Below, piece by piece: positions 24,808-35,987 of a stretch of DNA of 64,000 nt. The notes under the pieces were generated by a model, which did no database searches, was not told the origin of the DNA, and was given only the letters and a program-made list of their open reading frames with translations. A program made the position numbers and the translations under genes. Positions within the stretch are counted from its first letter, which is position 1, and every line of letters begins with the position of its first letter. Source of the DNA: Paraburkholderia bryophila (GTDB lineage Bacteria; Pseudomonadota; Gammaproteobacteria; Burkholderiales; Burkholderiaceae); assembly GCF_003269035.1 (NCBI RefSeq), contig NZ_QLTK01000019.1, positions 86,342-150,341 on the forward strand, in the 5' to 3' direction.

Positions 24808-25998
24808 ATGAGCGAAGCCGCGCGTTTTACCGAAGTGTCCGATCTGGCGCCCGCCGCCGAAAGCCTGCGCGAGATCCGTCATCACATTCACCATCACCCG
24901 GAACTGGCTTACGAAGAGCTGCAAACCGGTGCTCTGGTGGCAGAAAAACTGGAGCAGTGGGGCTGGCAGGTCACGCGCGGGGTCGGCCAGACCGGCGTGG
25001 TAGGCACGCTGACGGTGGGCGACGGCACGCGCCGCATCGGCATTCGCGCCGACATGGACGCGCTGCCGATCATCGAGGAAACCGGCCTGCCGTATGCGAG
25101 CGGCACGCACGGCAAGATGCACGCGTGCGGTCACGACGGCCACACGACCATGCTGCTCGGCGCCGCGCAACGCCTTGCCGAGACCCGCAATTTCTCGGGC
25201 ACCGTGCATCTGTACTTTCAGCCGGCGGAGGAAAGCGGCATCGACAGCGGCGCGCTGAAAATGATCAACGACGGCCTGTTCGAGCGCTTTCCGTGCGACG
25301 CCGTGTTCGGCGTGCACAACCATCCGGGCGCGGAGCCGGGCGTGCTGCTGTTCCGCAAGGGGCCGTTCATGTCGGCGGGCGACAAGGCGATCATCACGAT
25401 CGAAGGCGTCGGCGGTCACGCGGCGCGTCCGCATCTGACGGTGGATCCGGTGGTGATTGCAGCGAGCATCGTGATGGCGTTGCAGACGATCGTCGCGCGT
25501 AACGTCGATCCGTCGCAGCCGGCGGTGGTGACGGTCGGCTCGATGCATGCGGGCACCGCGAACAACGTGATTTCGAGCAGCGCGAAGCTGGAGCTGAGCG
25601 TGCGATCGTTCAGCCCGGAAGTCCGCGCGCTGCTGAAAAAGCGCATTACCGAACTCGCCGAAAGCCAGGCCGCGAGTTATGGCGGCAAGGCCGTGGTGCA
25701 GTACATCGAAGGCTATCCGGTGGTGGTCAACTCGGACGCGGAAACGGACTTCGCCGTGCAGGTGGCGCGCGAACTGGTCGGCGACGACAAGGTGGTCGCG
25801 CAGACGGACATGCTGATGGGTAGCGAAGACTTTGCGTTCATGCTGCAGCAACGGCCGGGGACGTTCCTGCGGATCGGCAACGGCGCGGGCGAAGACGGCT
25901 GCATGGTGCACAACCCGCACTACGACTTCAACGACCGCAATCTGCCGGTCGGCGCGGCGTTCTGGACGCGGCTGGTGGAGCGCTACCTGGGGCAGTGA
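24808..25998 (+). CDS. M20 family amidohydrolase (hippurate hydrolase / N-acyl-amino-acid type)
   Basis: 396 residues, peptidase M20D. Motifs: RHHIHHHPELAYEE, the metal motif IRADMDALPI, GKMHACGHDGHTTMLLGAAQ (Cys and His ligands), FQPAEE with the catalytic glutamate, GVHNHPGAEPGVLL and the late ligand LMGSEDFAFML. It hydrolyses N-acyl or N-aroyl amino acids; the real substrate is not readable. It is followed by an MHS permease, so it probably acts on an imported amide, with the divergent LysR as regulator. Confidence 0.9.
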   Translation: MSEAARFTEVSDLAPAAESLREIRHHIHHHPELAYEELQTGALVAEKLEQWGWQVTRGVGQTGVVGTLTVGDGTRRIGIRADMDALPIIEETGLPYASGTHGKMHACGHDGHTTMLLGAAQRLAETRNFSGTVHLYFQPAEESGIDSGALKMINDGLFERFPCDAVFGVHNHPGAEPGVLLFRKGPFMSAGDKAIITIEGVGGHAARPHLTVDPVVIAASIVMALQTIVARNVDPSQPAVVTVGSMHAGTANNVISSSAKLELSVRSFSPEVRALLKKRITELAESQAASYGGKAVVQYIEGYPVVVNSDAETDFAVQVARELVGDDKVVAQTDMLMGSEDFAFMLQQRPGTFLRIGNGAGEDGCMVHNPHYDFNDRNLPVGAAFWTRLVERYLGQ

Positions 25999-26110
25999 AC
26001 GGGCCGGCGAGCGGGCTGCTTGCATCGGCCTCGCTCGCGGACCTCGCAGACTAGCTCGAGCCACCCGCGCCATATCTCGCCCGACAACATAACGACAGGA
26101 TGACCACGCG

Positions 26111-27442
26111 ATGAACGCCACCAAGGACGTCCCTCTGGGACACGGCACGACCGCCGCCGCGAGCCATCCGGACGGCACCACCCGCACCGCGAGCCGTGGC
26201 GCGATCGCCGCGGCGGTGATCGGCAACTGGCTCGAGTTCTTCGATTTCACCGTGTACGGCTTCTTTGCGGTGATTATCGGCAAGCTGTATTTCCCGTCGG
26301 CGGATGCGACCACGTCGCTGCTGCTGTCGGTGGCGACGTTCGCGGCGGGCTTCATCACGCGGCCGCTCGGCAGCGTGATGCTCGGCGTGTACGCGGACCG
26401 CAAGGGCCGCAAGGCCGCGCTGAACCTGACCATCTTGCTGATGGCGGCGAGCACCGGCCTGATCGCGATCGTGCCGACCTATGCGCGGATCGGCCTGGCC
26501 GCGCCGCTGCTGATCGTGCTGGCGCGTCTCGTGCAAGGCTTCTCGCAAGGCGGTGAGTTCGGCGCGGCGACCTCCACGCTGCTCGAACAGGGTGGCGGCG
26601 CGCGGCGCGGGTTTCGCGCCAGTTGGCAACTGGCCACCCAAGGCGGCGCGGCGCTGATGGGGTCCGGCATCGCGGCGGGACTGTCGGCGGCGTTGCCGAA
26701 AGAGTCGCTGGAAAGCTGGGGCTGGCGCATTCCGTTTCTGATCGGCGTGCTGATCGCGCCGGTCGGCATGTATCTGCGCCGCCGTCTCGCCGACGACGCC
26801 ACCGGCGCGCACGGCCACGCGATCGAGCGCGGCGTGCTGCACGAGCTGTTCACCGAGCACGTGCGCACCCTGGTGTTAATCACGCTGACGGTGATGGGCG
26901 GTACCGTCTCTACCTACATCCTGACCTTCTACATGCCGACTTACGCGATCCACACGCTCGGCTTGCCGATGTCGCTGTCCATGCTGGTGGGCGTGGCGTC
27001 GGGCTTCGTGATGCTGGTGATGTGTCCGGTGTTCGGCATGCTGTCGGACCGGATCGGCAGCCGCAAGTGGCCGATTCTGATCGGACGGGGCGTGCTGGTG
27101 CTGCTGCTGTTTCCGGCCTTCATGCTGATCAACCGCTTTCCACACCTGCCCGTGATCATGTCGCTGACGGCGCTGATGCTGCTGTTCTATTCGATGGGCT
27201 CGGCGTCGGAATTCGCGCTGATGTGCGAGTCGTTCCCGCGCCGTGTGCGGGCGACGGGGATTTCGATCGCGTATGCGCTGAGCGTGTGCGTGTTCGGCGG
27301 CACCGCGCAACTGGTCGCGACGTGGCTGATCAAGCTGACCGGCAGCAAATTGGCGCCGGCCGGTTATGTGGCCACGTGCGTGGTGGTGTCGCTGATCGCG
27401 GTGGCGATGCTGAAGGAGACGGCGGATAAGCCGATCGATTGA
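26111..27442 (+). CDS. MFS transporter, metabolite:H+ symporter (MHS) family
   Basis: 443 residues with about twelve membrane segments. MHS signatures are GNWLEFFDFTVYGFFAVIIG in TM1, FITRPLGSVMLGVYADRKGR in the loop 2-3, LARLVQGFSQGGEFGAATST in TM4-5 and ESWGWRIPFLIG. Relatives carry citrate, shikimate, proline/betaine or aromatic acids. It lies 113 bases after the amidohydrolase gene in the same direction and may supply its substrate. Confidence 0.9.
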   Translation: MNATKDVPLGHGTTAAASHPDGTTRTASRGAIAAAVIGNWLEFFDFTVYGFFAVIIGKLYFPSADATTSLLLSVATFAAGFITRPLGSVMLGVYADRKGRKAALNLTILLMAASTGLIAIVPTYARIGLAAPLLIVLARLVQGFSQGGEFGAATSTLLEQGGGARRGFRASWQLATQGGAALMGSGIAAGLSAALPKESLESWGWRIPFLIGVLIAPVGMYLRRRLADDATGAHGHAIERGVLHELFTEHVRTLVLITLTVMGGTVSTYILTFYMPTYAIHTLGLPMSLSMLVGVASGFVMLVMCPVFGMLSDRIGSRKWPILIGRGVLVLLLFPAFMLINRFPHLPVIMSLTALMLLFYSMGSASEFALMCESFPRRVRATGISIAYALSVCVFGGTAQLVATWLIKLTGSKLAPAGYVATCVVVSLIAVAMLKETADKPID

Positions 27443-27524
27443 GGCTTGAGCTGAAGTTGACGCTGAAGCAAAGGCCGAAGCTGAAAAAGCGAGGGCGCGC
27501 GGCAAACGCGCGTTCCCGGTACGG

Positions 27525-28349
27525 TCATCCGCGCCGCGCCACCATCTCCGACACGGTTTGCGCGGCCTGCTGCAAGGGCTCCAGAAACGCCTTTACCATC
27601 TGCTTGGCCGAATTACGCTGGGCGTTGCCGCTGATATTCATCGCCGCGATCACGCGCCCCTGGCGATTGCGGATCGGCGCGGACAGCGAAATCAGTCCGC
27701 CTTCCAGTTCCTGATCGACGATCGCCCACCCCTGGCGGCGCACCTGCGCGATCAGTTTCTTCAGCTCTTCCTTGTCGGTGACCGTGCGCGGCGTGTGGGC
27801 GTAGAGCGGCGCGGAGCTTAGTGTGGCTTCGAGCGCGTCGTCGTCGAGCGCGGCCAGTAGCACGCGGCCCATCGACGTGCAATACGCCGGCAAGCGGCTG
27901 CCGATCGACAGGTTGATGGTCATGATCTTGTGCGTCGGCACACGCAGCACATAGACGATCTCGGTGCGATCGAGCACGGCCGCCGAGCAGCTCTCATGCA
28001 CTTGCGCGGACAGCCCTTCCATGACCGGCTCGGCGAGATTCCAGAACGGCATCGAGGTCAGATACGCGAAGCCGAGGTCGAGGATCTTCGGCGTGAGGCG
28101 GAACAGGCGGCCTTCGGCTTCCACATAGCCGAGCGTCTGCAGGGTCAGCAGAATCCGCCGCGCGCCGGCGCGCGTCAGGCCGGTGGCGGTGGCGACGTCG
28201 GTGAGTGTCTGTTCCGGGCGCGTGGCGTTGAACGCGCGAATCACCGCGAGGCCTCGGGCGAACGACTGCACATACGAGTCGCCCGGTTTGTCCGGGGCCG
28301 GATCGGCGCTGGCAGGAACGGCGGAAGACGGCGGCAGGGCTTGGCTCAT
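27525..28349 (-). CDS. IclR-family transcriptional regulator
   Basis: 274 residues, starting MSQALPPSSA with AAGG upstream. The IclR winged helix at about 30-90 contains SFARGLAVIRAFN and LTDVATATGLTRAGARRILL. The effector domain carries VYVLRVPTHKIMTINLSIGS, LPAYCTSMGRVLLA and LISLSAPIRN, close to the PcaR/PobR subgroup. It faces the D-erythronate operon across 250 bases and may control it, though PcaR-like relatives control aromatic-acid genes such as the thiolase 4.3 kb away. Confidence 0.9.
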   Translation of the reverse strand: MSQALPPSSAVPASADPAPDKPGDSYVQSFARGLAVIRAFNATRPEQTLTDVATATGLTRAGARRILLTLQTLGYVEAEGRLFRLTPKILDLGFAYLTSMPFWNLAEPVMEGLSAQVHESCSAAVLDRTEIVYVLRVPTHKIMTINLSIGSRLPAYCTSMGRVLLAALDDDALEATLSSAPLYAHTPRTVTDKEELKKLIAQVRRQGWAIVDQELEGGLISLSAPIRNRQGRVIAAMNISGNAQRNSAKQMVKAFLEPLQQAAQTVSEMVARRG

Positions 28350-28599
28350 GGACCTTGAAGGATGCGTTCGGGAAAGCGCGGGCAAGCGCACCGCGCAAAG
28401 CCGTGACGATAGCTTAAGCCTTCTGTTTCGCCAACTTCGCGCTGGTTTCGCGCAAAAATCCCAGGGTTAGCGTGGATGCTCCCGGCAGACGGACTTTGTA
28501 TGATGACCCGACGACTTGATCCATCGGGGTACCGATGTTCGACAGGATCTTCCCCGGCAAACCACCTGCCGCGCGCGAAGTCAGCCCGGAGCCCCCGCC

Positions 28600-29925
28600 A
28601 TGACCGCCACTTCACGCCGCGCGCTGCTCGGCTGCATCGCCGACGACTTCACCGGCGCCACCGATCTCGCCAGCATGCTGGTGCGCGGCGGCATGCGCAC
28701 CGTGCAAAGCATCGGCGTACCGGCATCGGCTGAATCGGCCGACACCTTCGCGGCCGACGCGCTGGTGGTCGCGCTGAAATCGCGCACGATTGCCGCCGCC
28801 GACGCGGTCGCGCAATCGCTCGCCGCGCTCGACTGGTTGCGCGCGCAAGGATGCCGTCAGTTCCTTTTCAAATACTGCTCGACCTTCGATTCGACCGACG
28901 CCGGCAATATCGGGCCAGTCACGGACGCGTTGCTGGACGCGTTGTCCGCCCAAGGCGGCGCGGGCGCATTGACGATCGCCTGCCCGGCGTTTCCCGAGAA
29001 CGGCCGCACGATCTTTCGTGGCCATCTGTTTGTGGGCGATACGCTGCTCAACGCGTCGGGCATGGAAAACCATCCGCTCACGCCGATGCGCGACGCCAAC
29101 CTGGTCAATGTGCTGCAACGGCAGACCCGCTCGCAAGTCGGTCTGGTGCGTTACGACACCGTCGCGAAAGGCGTGGCGGCCGTGCGCGACGCGTTCGACG
29201 CGTTGCGCGGGCAGGGCGTGCGCATCGCGATCGCCGACGCGTTGTCCGACGCCGACCTGTACACGCTCGGCGCCGCGTGCGCCGAGTTGCCGTTGATCAC
29301 GGGCGGTTCGGGCATCGCGCTAGGCTTGCCGGGTAATTTTCGCGAGGCGGGCTTGCTCGACGAGCATACCGACGCTGCCCAGTTGCCGCGCGTGGAAGGG
29401 TTGTCGGCGGTACTGGCCGGCAGCGCGTCGAAAGCGACCAACGCGCAGGTGGCGGCATGGCGCGAGACGCGGCCCGCGTTTCGGGTCGATCCGCTCGCGG
29501 TGGCGCGCAGCGAGGCGGTGGTCGAGCAGGCGTTGGCCTTCGCCCAACCCTATCTGGCACGCGCCGAGCCCGTGTTGATCTACGCCACCGCCACGCCCGA
29601 CGAAGTCAAAACCGTGCAGCGCGAACTCGGCGTCAATCAGGCGGGGCATCTGGTCGAGGCCACGCTGGCGTCGATCGCACGCGGTTTGCGCGAGCGTGGC
29701 GTGCGCAAGTTCGTGGTGGCGGGCGGCGAAACGTCGGGCGCGGTCGTGCAGGCGCTCGACGTGCGCACGCTGCGCATCGGCGCGCAAATCGATCCCGGCG
29801 TACCGGCCACCGTCGCGACAGCGGCCGGTTCCGAACCGCTCGCGCTCGCGCTGAAATCCGGCAACTTCGGCACGACCGATTTTTTCGCCAAAGCGTTGCG
29901 TCATCTCGACGGAGTCGCGTCGTGA
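28600..29925 (+). CDS. otnK: 3-oxo-tetronate kinase
   Basis: 441 residues of the DUF1537 family. The N-terminal domain begins ALLGCIADDFTGATDLASML, with the conserved DDFTGA, and holds FKYCSTFDSTDAGNIGPVTD and ACPAFPENGRTIFRGHLFVG. The nucleotide-binding C-terminal domain has FVVAGGETSGAVVQALDV and GSEPLALALKSGNFG. It phosphorylates 3-oxo-tetronate at C4 in D-erythronate/threonate breakdown. The start at 28600 follows CGGAG. It overlaps otnC by four bases (GTGA). Confidence 0.92.
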   Translation: MTATSRRALLGCIADDFTGATDLASMLVRGGMRTVQSIGVPASAESADTFAADALVVALKSRTIAAADAVAQSLAALDWLRAQGCRQFLFKYCSTFDSTDAGNIGPVTDALLDALSAQGGAGALTIACPAFPENGRTIFRGHLFVGDTLLNASGMENHPLTPMRDANLVNVLQRQTRSQVGLVRYDTVAKGVAAVRDAFDALRGQGVRIAIADALSDADLYTLGAACAELPLITGGSGIALGLPGNFREAGLLDEHTDAAQLPRVEGLSAVLAGSASKATNAQVAAWRETRPAFRVDPLAVARSEAVVEQALAFAQPYLARAEPVLIYATATPDEVKTVQRELGVNQAGHLVEATLASIARGLRERGVRKFVVAGGETSGAVVQALDVRTLRIGAQIDPGVPATVATAAGSEPLALALKSGNFGTTDFFAKALRHLDGVAS

Positions 29926-30584
29926 CCGGCGCGCCCGCTCTGCTCGTCACGAACGAAGCCCGCGTACGCGAGGAAATCTGCCTGACCGGCGCGAGTCTGT
30001 ACCAGCGCGGCTACACGGTCGGCACGGCCGGCAACATCAGCGCGCGGCTCGACGACGGCTGGCTGATCACGCCGACCGACGCCTGTCTCGGCCGGCTCGA
30101 TCCGGCCGACATCGCCAAGGTCGATCTGGACGGTCACGCCGTGTCGGGCGGCCAGCCGTCGAAGACACTGGCGCTACATCGCGGTATCTATGCCCGCAAC
30201 GGCGAGGCACGCGGCATCGTGCATACGCATTCGACGCATCTGGTCGCGTTGACACTGGCGGGCGTCTGGAGCGAGGCCGACGTGCTGCCGCCGATCACCC
30301 CGTACTACGTGATGAAGGTAGGCCACGTACCGCTGATACGCTACCGTAGGCCGGGCGATCCGCTCGTGGCGGAGCAGATCGCCGCGCTGGCCGATCGGGT
30401 TCGCGCGGTGCTGCTCGAACGGCTCGGTCCGGTGGTGTGGGAGCGCTCCGTCGCGCAGGCCGCGTATGCGCTCGAGGAACTCGAAGAGACCGCGCGCCTG
30501 TGGCTGATGACGAACCCGCGGCCGGCGCCCTTAAGCGAAGCGGCGCTCGATGAACTGCGCGCGGTGTTTGGCGCGCGTTGGTAG
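29922..30584 (+). CDS. otnC: 3-oxo-tetronate 4-phosphate decarboxylase
   Basis: 220 residues starting at GTG 29922 inside the otnK stop. Class II aldolase/adducin fold: GYTVGTAGNISARLDDGWLI, TPTDACLGRLDPADIAKVDL and the metal pair in IVHTHSTHLVALTLAG, with PITPYYVMKVGHVPLI further on. It decarboxylates 3-oxo-tetronate 4-phosphate to dihydroxyacetone phosphate. This is the second step after OtnK. Confidence 0.92.
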   Translation: MTGAPALLVTNEARVREEICLTGASLYQRGYTVGTAGNISARLDDGWLITPTDACLGRLDPADIAKVDLDGHAVSGGQPSKTLALHRGIYARNGEARGIVHTHSTHLVALTLAGVWSEADVLPPITPYYVMKVGHVPLIRYRRPGDPLVAEQIAALADRVRAVLLERLGPVVWERSVAQAAYALEELEETARLWLMTNPRPAPLSEAALDELRAVFGARW

Positions 30585-30646
30585 CGGGTGGCGCGTGCGG
30601 CCTTAACGCGCGCCCCGAATCCCCCTGTTTCCCCGGAGTTTCTGTC

Positions 30647-31438
30647 ATGCCCCGTTTCGCCGCGAACCTGACGATGATGTACAACGAACACGCGTTCCTC
30701 GACCGCTTCGCCGCAGCCGCGAAAGACGGCTTCGACGCGGTCGAGTTCCTGTTCCCCTACGACTTCCGCGCCGACGAGATCAAGGCGCGGCTCGACGCCC
30801 ACGGTCTGACCCAGGCGCTCTTCAACGCGCCGCCCGGCGACTGGGCGGCCGGCGAGCGTGGCCTCGCGTCGCTGCCGGGCCGTGAGGACGAATTTCGCCG
30901 AGGCATCGACACGGCGCTCGACTACGCGCGCGTTATCGGCAATCGCAAGCTGCATGTGATGGCCGGCCTGATCGGCGCCGATCAGCCGCGCGCGCGGCAT
31001 CGCGACGTGTATCTGCGCAACCTCGCCTATGCCGCGCAGGCGGCGCAAGCCGAAGGCATCCTGATCGTGATCGAGCCGATCAACCTGCGCGATATGCCGG
31101 GCTTCTTCCTGAACCGCCAGGACGACGCGCAGGCGATGTGCGCGGAAGTGGGCGCGCCGAATCTGAAGGTGCAGTTCGACTGTTACCACTGCCAGATCGT
31201 GGAAGGCGACCTCGCGGTGAAACTCAAGCGCGACATGGCCGGCATCGGCCACATTCAGATCGCGGGCGTGCCGGAGCGCCACGAGCCCGATAGCGGCGAA
31301 CTGAACTACCCGTATCTGCTGGCGTTGATCGACTCGCTCGGTTACGACGGCTACATCGGCTGCGAATACCGGCCGCGCGCGGGGACGTCGGCGGGGCTCG
31401 GCTGGCTTAAACCGTATCTCGACGCCGCCGCCCGCTAA
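30647..31438 (+). CDS. otnI: 2-oxo-tetronate isomerase (hydroxypyruvate isomerase family)
   Basis: 263 residues, TIM-barrel xylose-isomerase-like. It begins MPRFAANLTMMYNEHAFLDR and contains FDAVEFLFPYDF, the metal glutamate in LIVIEPINLRDMPGFFLN, VQFDCYHCQIVEGDLA, HIQIAGVPERHEPDSGELNY and YIGCEYRP. In the erythronate route it converts 2-oxo-tetronate to the 3-oxo form. The start at 30647 has CGGAG ten bases before. Confidence 0.93.
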   Translation: MPRFAANLTMMYNEHAFLDRFAAAAKDGFDAVEFLFPYDFRADEIKARLDAHGLTQALFNAPPGDWAAGERGLASLPGREDEFRRGIDTALDYARVIGNRKLHVMAGLIGADQPRARHRDVYLRNLAYAAQAAQAEGILIVIEPINLRDMPGFFLNRQDDAQAMCAEVGAPNLKVQFDCYHCQIVEGDLAVKLKRDMAGIGHIQIAGVPERHEPDSGELNYPYLLALIDSLGYDGYIGCEYRPRAGTSAGLGWLKPYLDAAAR

Positions 31439-31483
31439 CCGCGCTTGAACGACGACGCACCCGACGCAAAAGGACAACCGATC

Positions 31484-32464
31484 ATGAAGGTTCTGATTAC
31501 CGGCGGCGCCGGTTTTCTCGGTCAGCGGCTCGCCCGTGAACTGCTGGCGCGCGGTACGTTGAAAGACCCGCAAGGCGTGCCGCAAGCGTTCACCGAACTG
31601 GTGCTGCTCGACGTCGCGCGCGGCGACGATTTCGGCGATCCGCGCGTGCGCACGGAAGTGGGCGACATCGCCGAGCGCAGCGTGCTCGAACGTGCGATCG
31701 ACGAGGAAACCACGGTGATCTTCCATCTGGCGGCGATCGTCAGCGGTCAGGCCGAAGCGGATTTCGACCTCGGCATGCGCATCAATCTGGACGCGCCGCG
31801 CCTGCTGCTGGAAATCTGCCGGCAGCGCGGGCACCGGCCGCGCGTGGTGTTCACGAGTTCGGTGGCGGTGTATGGCGGCGAACTGCCCGAAGTCGTGCAG
31901 AACGACACCGCGTTGAACCCGCAGTCGTCGTACGGTGCGCAGAAGGCGATCGCGGAGTTGCTGCTCAACGATTATGCGCGGCGTGGTTTCGTCGACGGCC
32001 GGGTGTTGCGGCTGCCGACCATCAGCGTGCGGCCGGGCAAGCCGAATGCGGCGGCGTCATCGTTTGCGAGCGGCATCATTCGCGAGCCGTTGAACGGCGA
32101 AATGGCCGTATGCCCGGTCGCGGGCTCGACGCGCCTGTGGCTGCTGTCGCCGCGCAAGGCGATCGAGAGCCTGATCGCCGGGCTCGAACTCGACGCCGCC
32201 GCGCTCGGCAACCAGCGCGTGCTGAATCTGCCGGGGATTTCGGTGAGCGTCGACGAGATGGTCGCGGCGCTGCGCGAGGTCGCGGGCGACGCGGTCGCCG
32301 AACGGATCGTGTGGGAACCGGACGCGCGGGTGGAGAAGATCGTCGGCAGTTGGCCGGGCCGGTGGGATACGTCGCGCGCCGAACGGCTGGGCTTGAGCGC
32401 CGAGTCCAGTTTCGCCGAGGTGATCCGCGGCTATATCGCCGACGAACGCATCGCGATCCGCTGA
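31484..32464 (+). CDS. denD: D-erythronate dehydrogenase
   Basis: 326 residues, extended SDR. NAD-binding MKVLITGGAGFLGQRLAREL (GxxGxxG), FHLAAIVSGQAEADFDLGM, active-site serines in VVFTSSVAVYGG, the catalytic YGAQK, and RLPTISVRPGKPNAAASSFA. It oxidises D-erythronate to 2-oxo-tetronate, feeding OtnI, OtnK and OtnC. It is last in the otnK-otnC-otnI-denD operon, so the whole pathway from D-erythronate to dihydroxyacetone phosphate is present. Confidence 0.92.
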   Translation: MKVLITGGAGFLGQRLARELLARGTLKDPQGVPQAFTELVLLDVARGDDFGDPRVRTEVGDIAERSVLERAIDEETTVIFHLAAIVSGQAEADFDLGMRINLDAPRLLLEICRQRGHRPRVVFTSSVAVYGGELPEVVQNDTALNPQSSYGAQKAIAELLLNDYARRGFVDGRVLRLPTISVRPGKPNAAASSFASGIIREPLNGEMAVCPVAGSTRLWLLSPRKAIESLIAGLELDAAALGNQRVLNLPGISVSVDEMVAALREVAGDAVAERIVWEPDARVEKIVGSWPGRWDTSRAERLGLSAESSFAEVIRGYIADERIAIR

Positions 32465-32640
32465 AGCGTTCCATGAGCCTCGTGCGAGCGGCGCCGAAGC
32501 GGGTGCCGCTTGAGGAGCGCGTCAATTGCATCAATCGTCCGATCCTTCCGAAGACTAGCGTTACTCGCCGCGCATTCTCCGGCGCGGGACGGCCCGCGCT
32601 TGACACGGTTTCGGCCACGCGCCTATTATCGAGGCTGATT

Positions 32641-32675
32641 GTTCGATATATGACCTTGTGTTCGTATAAAGAACA
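32641..32675 (+). promoter_or_regulatory. Promoter/operator region of the thiolase gene
   Basis: GTTCGATATATGACC (32641-32655) and the inverted repeat TGTTC-N7-GAACA (32659-32675) lie just upstream of the thiolase start, with TATAAA (32665-32670) as a possible -10. The two GTTCG half-sites recall PcaR/IclR-type operators of beta-ketoadipate genes. The match is by eye. Confidence 0.5.
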
Positions 32676-32702
32676 AATTGCACATCGACTGGAGACATTC
32701 CC

Positions 32703-33905
<1,203 letters not shown>

Positions 33906-34342
33906 TGGAGACGGGTCGCATGACGCGTGCCGCTTATCGAATGGCGCCCTGATTCGCGCTTAAAGCCGATTTCTTTTTTGAATTCGAAGGCGCGTCATTC
34001 CATTCGCTTTTCCTGCAATGTCTGTGCAGTATGTATTTAATGCTGGCTGGGTATTTCGGTTCGTGTCGAATAGGAATGAACGGAACCGGATAAAGCGTCG
34101 TGGCGACCCGGCAGGGGCTGCGGCGCGCCATTTCAGCCTTGCGCTTTCTAGCGCGCCGATTTGAAAGCCGATATTCAAACAATTGCGGCTTCCCGTCGGG
34201 CATGTACTATCATTCGCGCTGTACCTTTTTTAAATTGTCGTTCTAAAAAACCGGTATTGATGGCGTTATCAATCGGCATGTCAGTATGGCTATGTCGAAT
34301 CGCCGTTACGCCAGATCGACCAATTTCTCGAGGAGAGCGCAG
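33906..34342. other. Intergenic stretch, no gene seen
   Basis: About 440 bases, more AT-rich than its flanks, between the thiolase and the exported repeat protein. No convincing frame. It contains the promoter of the gene at 34343. Confidence 0.6.
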
Positions 34343-34927
34343 ATGAAGGCAGCCTTGGCCCTAACCCTATCGGCAGCAGCGTTCACGGTCGCGACGCTCG
34401 CGGCGAATCAACCGGCGGCGGCGCAGGACGCCATGGCCAGCGCCGCGCAGGGTATCGTCAGCGCGGTGCAGCCGGTGCATGTGAAGGCGAAGATCGTCGG
34501 CATCGATCCGGGCAGCCGCACACTCACGCTTCAAGGTCCGGGCGGCAACGCGGTCGTCGTGCTGGTCAGCCAGCAGGTGGCCGGCTTCGATCAACTGAAA
34601 GTCGGCGACCGGGTCGACGTGCTCTACAAAAACGCGTTGCTCGTGAAGGCCGATAAGGTCACCGGCAAAGACAATGGAATTCGCAAGCGTGTCGACACGC
34701 AGGTCTACGAGCCGGCCTCGGGCGGCTTCGAGGCGGCGCGTCAGATCGAAGTGCTCGCCACCGTGCAGAAGATCGACCACAAGCACCGCCTCGTCACGTT
34801 GCGCGGCGCGTATCAGAGGCAAACGCTCGAAGTCGGCCCGGACGTCGATCTGAAAGGCGTCAAGGTGGGCGACACGATCCACGCGGTGTTCGTGTCGGCA
34901 GCGGCCGTGCAGGTGACGCCGCAATAA
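34343..34927 (+). CDS. Exported protein with two related beta domains, unknown
   Basis: 194 residues with a signal peptide ending AAAQD. Two similar segments follow, about residues 48-100 (VKAKIVGIDPGSRTLTLQGP, then LKVGDRVDVLYKNALLVK) and 131-190 (VLATVQKIDHKHRLVTLRGA, then LKGVKVGDTIHAVFVSAAAV), each ending in an LKxGDxV-type turn. This looks like a duplicated OB-like or small beta-barrel domain. GAGGAGA precedes the ATG at 34343 well. No family function known to me. Confidence 0.8.
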   Translation: MKAALALTLSAAAFTVATLAANQPAAAQDAMASAAQGIVSAVQPVHVKAKIVGIDPGSRTLTLQGPGGNAVVVLVSQQVAGFDQLKVGDRVDVLYKNALLVKADKVTGKDNGIRKRVDTQVYEPASGGFEAARQIEVLATVQKIDHKHRLVTLRGAYQRQTLEVGPDVDLKGVKVGDTIHAVFVSAAAVQVTPQ

Positions 34928-35015
34928 GCGGCGAAAAACGCGGCGCAAAACACTGTGCAGGAAGCTGTGCGCGGCGCAAGAAGCTGTGCAGGAAGCGTCG
35001 CAATCGGCGCGCGTT

Positions 35016-35987
35016 TCAGCGCGCCCTACTGGTCGCGACGCTCATCCGGATCTGCGCGGTGAGCGCGGTTCTCAATGCATAGCGCTTGCGTTTCAACGCA
35101 TTGCCGGTATCGGTGCCTTGATGCTCGGCCAGATAGCGCAACGGCGGCGCCAGCACGAACCAGCCGTTCCAGCGTGCGAGTGCGCCGCATTCGAGCGACA
35201 GGCCGTCATAGTCGGCGGCCACACGGCGTTTGCGCAGGCAGTAGCGCCAGTTCGCGTAGATGTGCGCCTGCTTCGAGACGATGAACGTGCCGCCCGCGTT
35301 CAGCGACGCCGCGATGCATTGCGCCAGGTAGATCACCAGCACCTTGGGCCTCAGTCCATGCCAGCGTTTGGTCAGCGCGCGAAACAGCTCGCGTCCGTTG
35401 ACCGTGCGGTCCGGGCCCTGCACCGAGCCGATGCACAGGCGCGGCCGCCGCACCTTGCCGCCGAGATACGCGAGGCTGAAGGTACAGGACACGACGCGCT
35501 GGTCACGACCATCGCGAATGCACAAGGTCCAGTCGCCTTCCTTCTGAAACTGTTCGATCGACTCCAGCGACACATACCAGCGCTCCCCGCCGATCGTGAA
35601 CGACGCGATCTCCGCCGAGCCGGTGGCGGCGATCCGCGCGGCGAGTAGCGGCACGCGCTGCTGGGTCAGCGCATGATGATCGAGGCTGGCCGCAAGGCGC
35701 TCGCGCGGACTGAAACGGCTGTGCAGGAACGGCCGGTGCATCCGTTCGAGCGCGGTGGGATGACGTTGCACCAGGTCGCGCAACGGTGAAATCGCGCAGC
35801 GCTTCAGCCAGACCTGGGTGGCACGCCATGACACCAGCGAGCGCAGCCACAGGCGCGCGCGCCGCCAACGGTGAAACAGACTGGTGCCGGGGTAAAGTGC
35901 GTGCGCGGCCTGCTGAATCGCCGCGAAAGAAGCGTGGACTCGCGCGAACCACGGCGCGCGCGCAGTCTGATTGGAACCCGTCGTCAT
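35016..35987 (-). CDS. VirK/YbjX-family protein (DUF535)
   Basis: 323 residues. The family pattern is visible in HRWRRARLWLRSLVSWRATQ, RPFLHSRFSPRERLAASLDH, LYLGGK-type segment AYLGGKVRRPRLCIGSVQGP and SKQAHIYANWRYCLRKRR. VirK/YbjX proteins are linked to resistance to host defence peptides and to secretion or envelope traits in enterobacteria; the biochemical role is unknown. It has a good AAGGAG before the ATG. Confidence 0.85.
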   Translation of the reverse strand: MTTGSNQTARAPWFARVHASFAAIQQAAHALYPGTSLFHRWRRARLWLRSLVSWRATQVWLKRCAISPLRDLVQRHPTALERMHRPFLHSRFSPRERLAASLDHHALTQQRVPLLAARIAATGSAEIASFTIGGERWYVSLESIEQFQKEGDWTLCIRDGRDQRVVSCTFSLAYLGGKVRRPRLCIGSVQGPDRTVNGRELFRALTKRWHGLRPKVLVIYLAQCIAASLNAGGTFIVSKQAHIYANWRYCLRKRRVAADYDGLSLECGALARWNGWFVLAPPLRYLAEHQGTDTGNALKRKRYALRTALTAQIRMSVATSRAR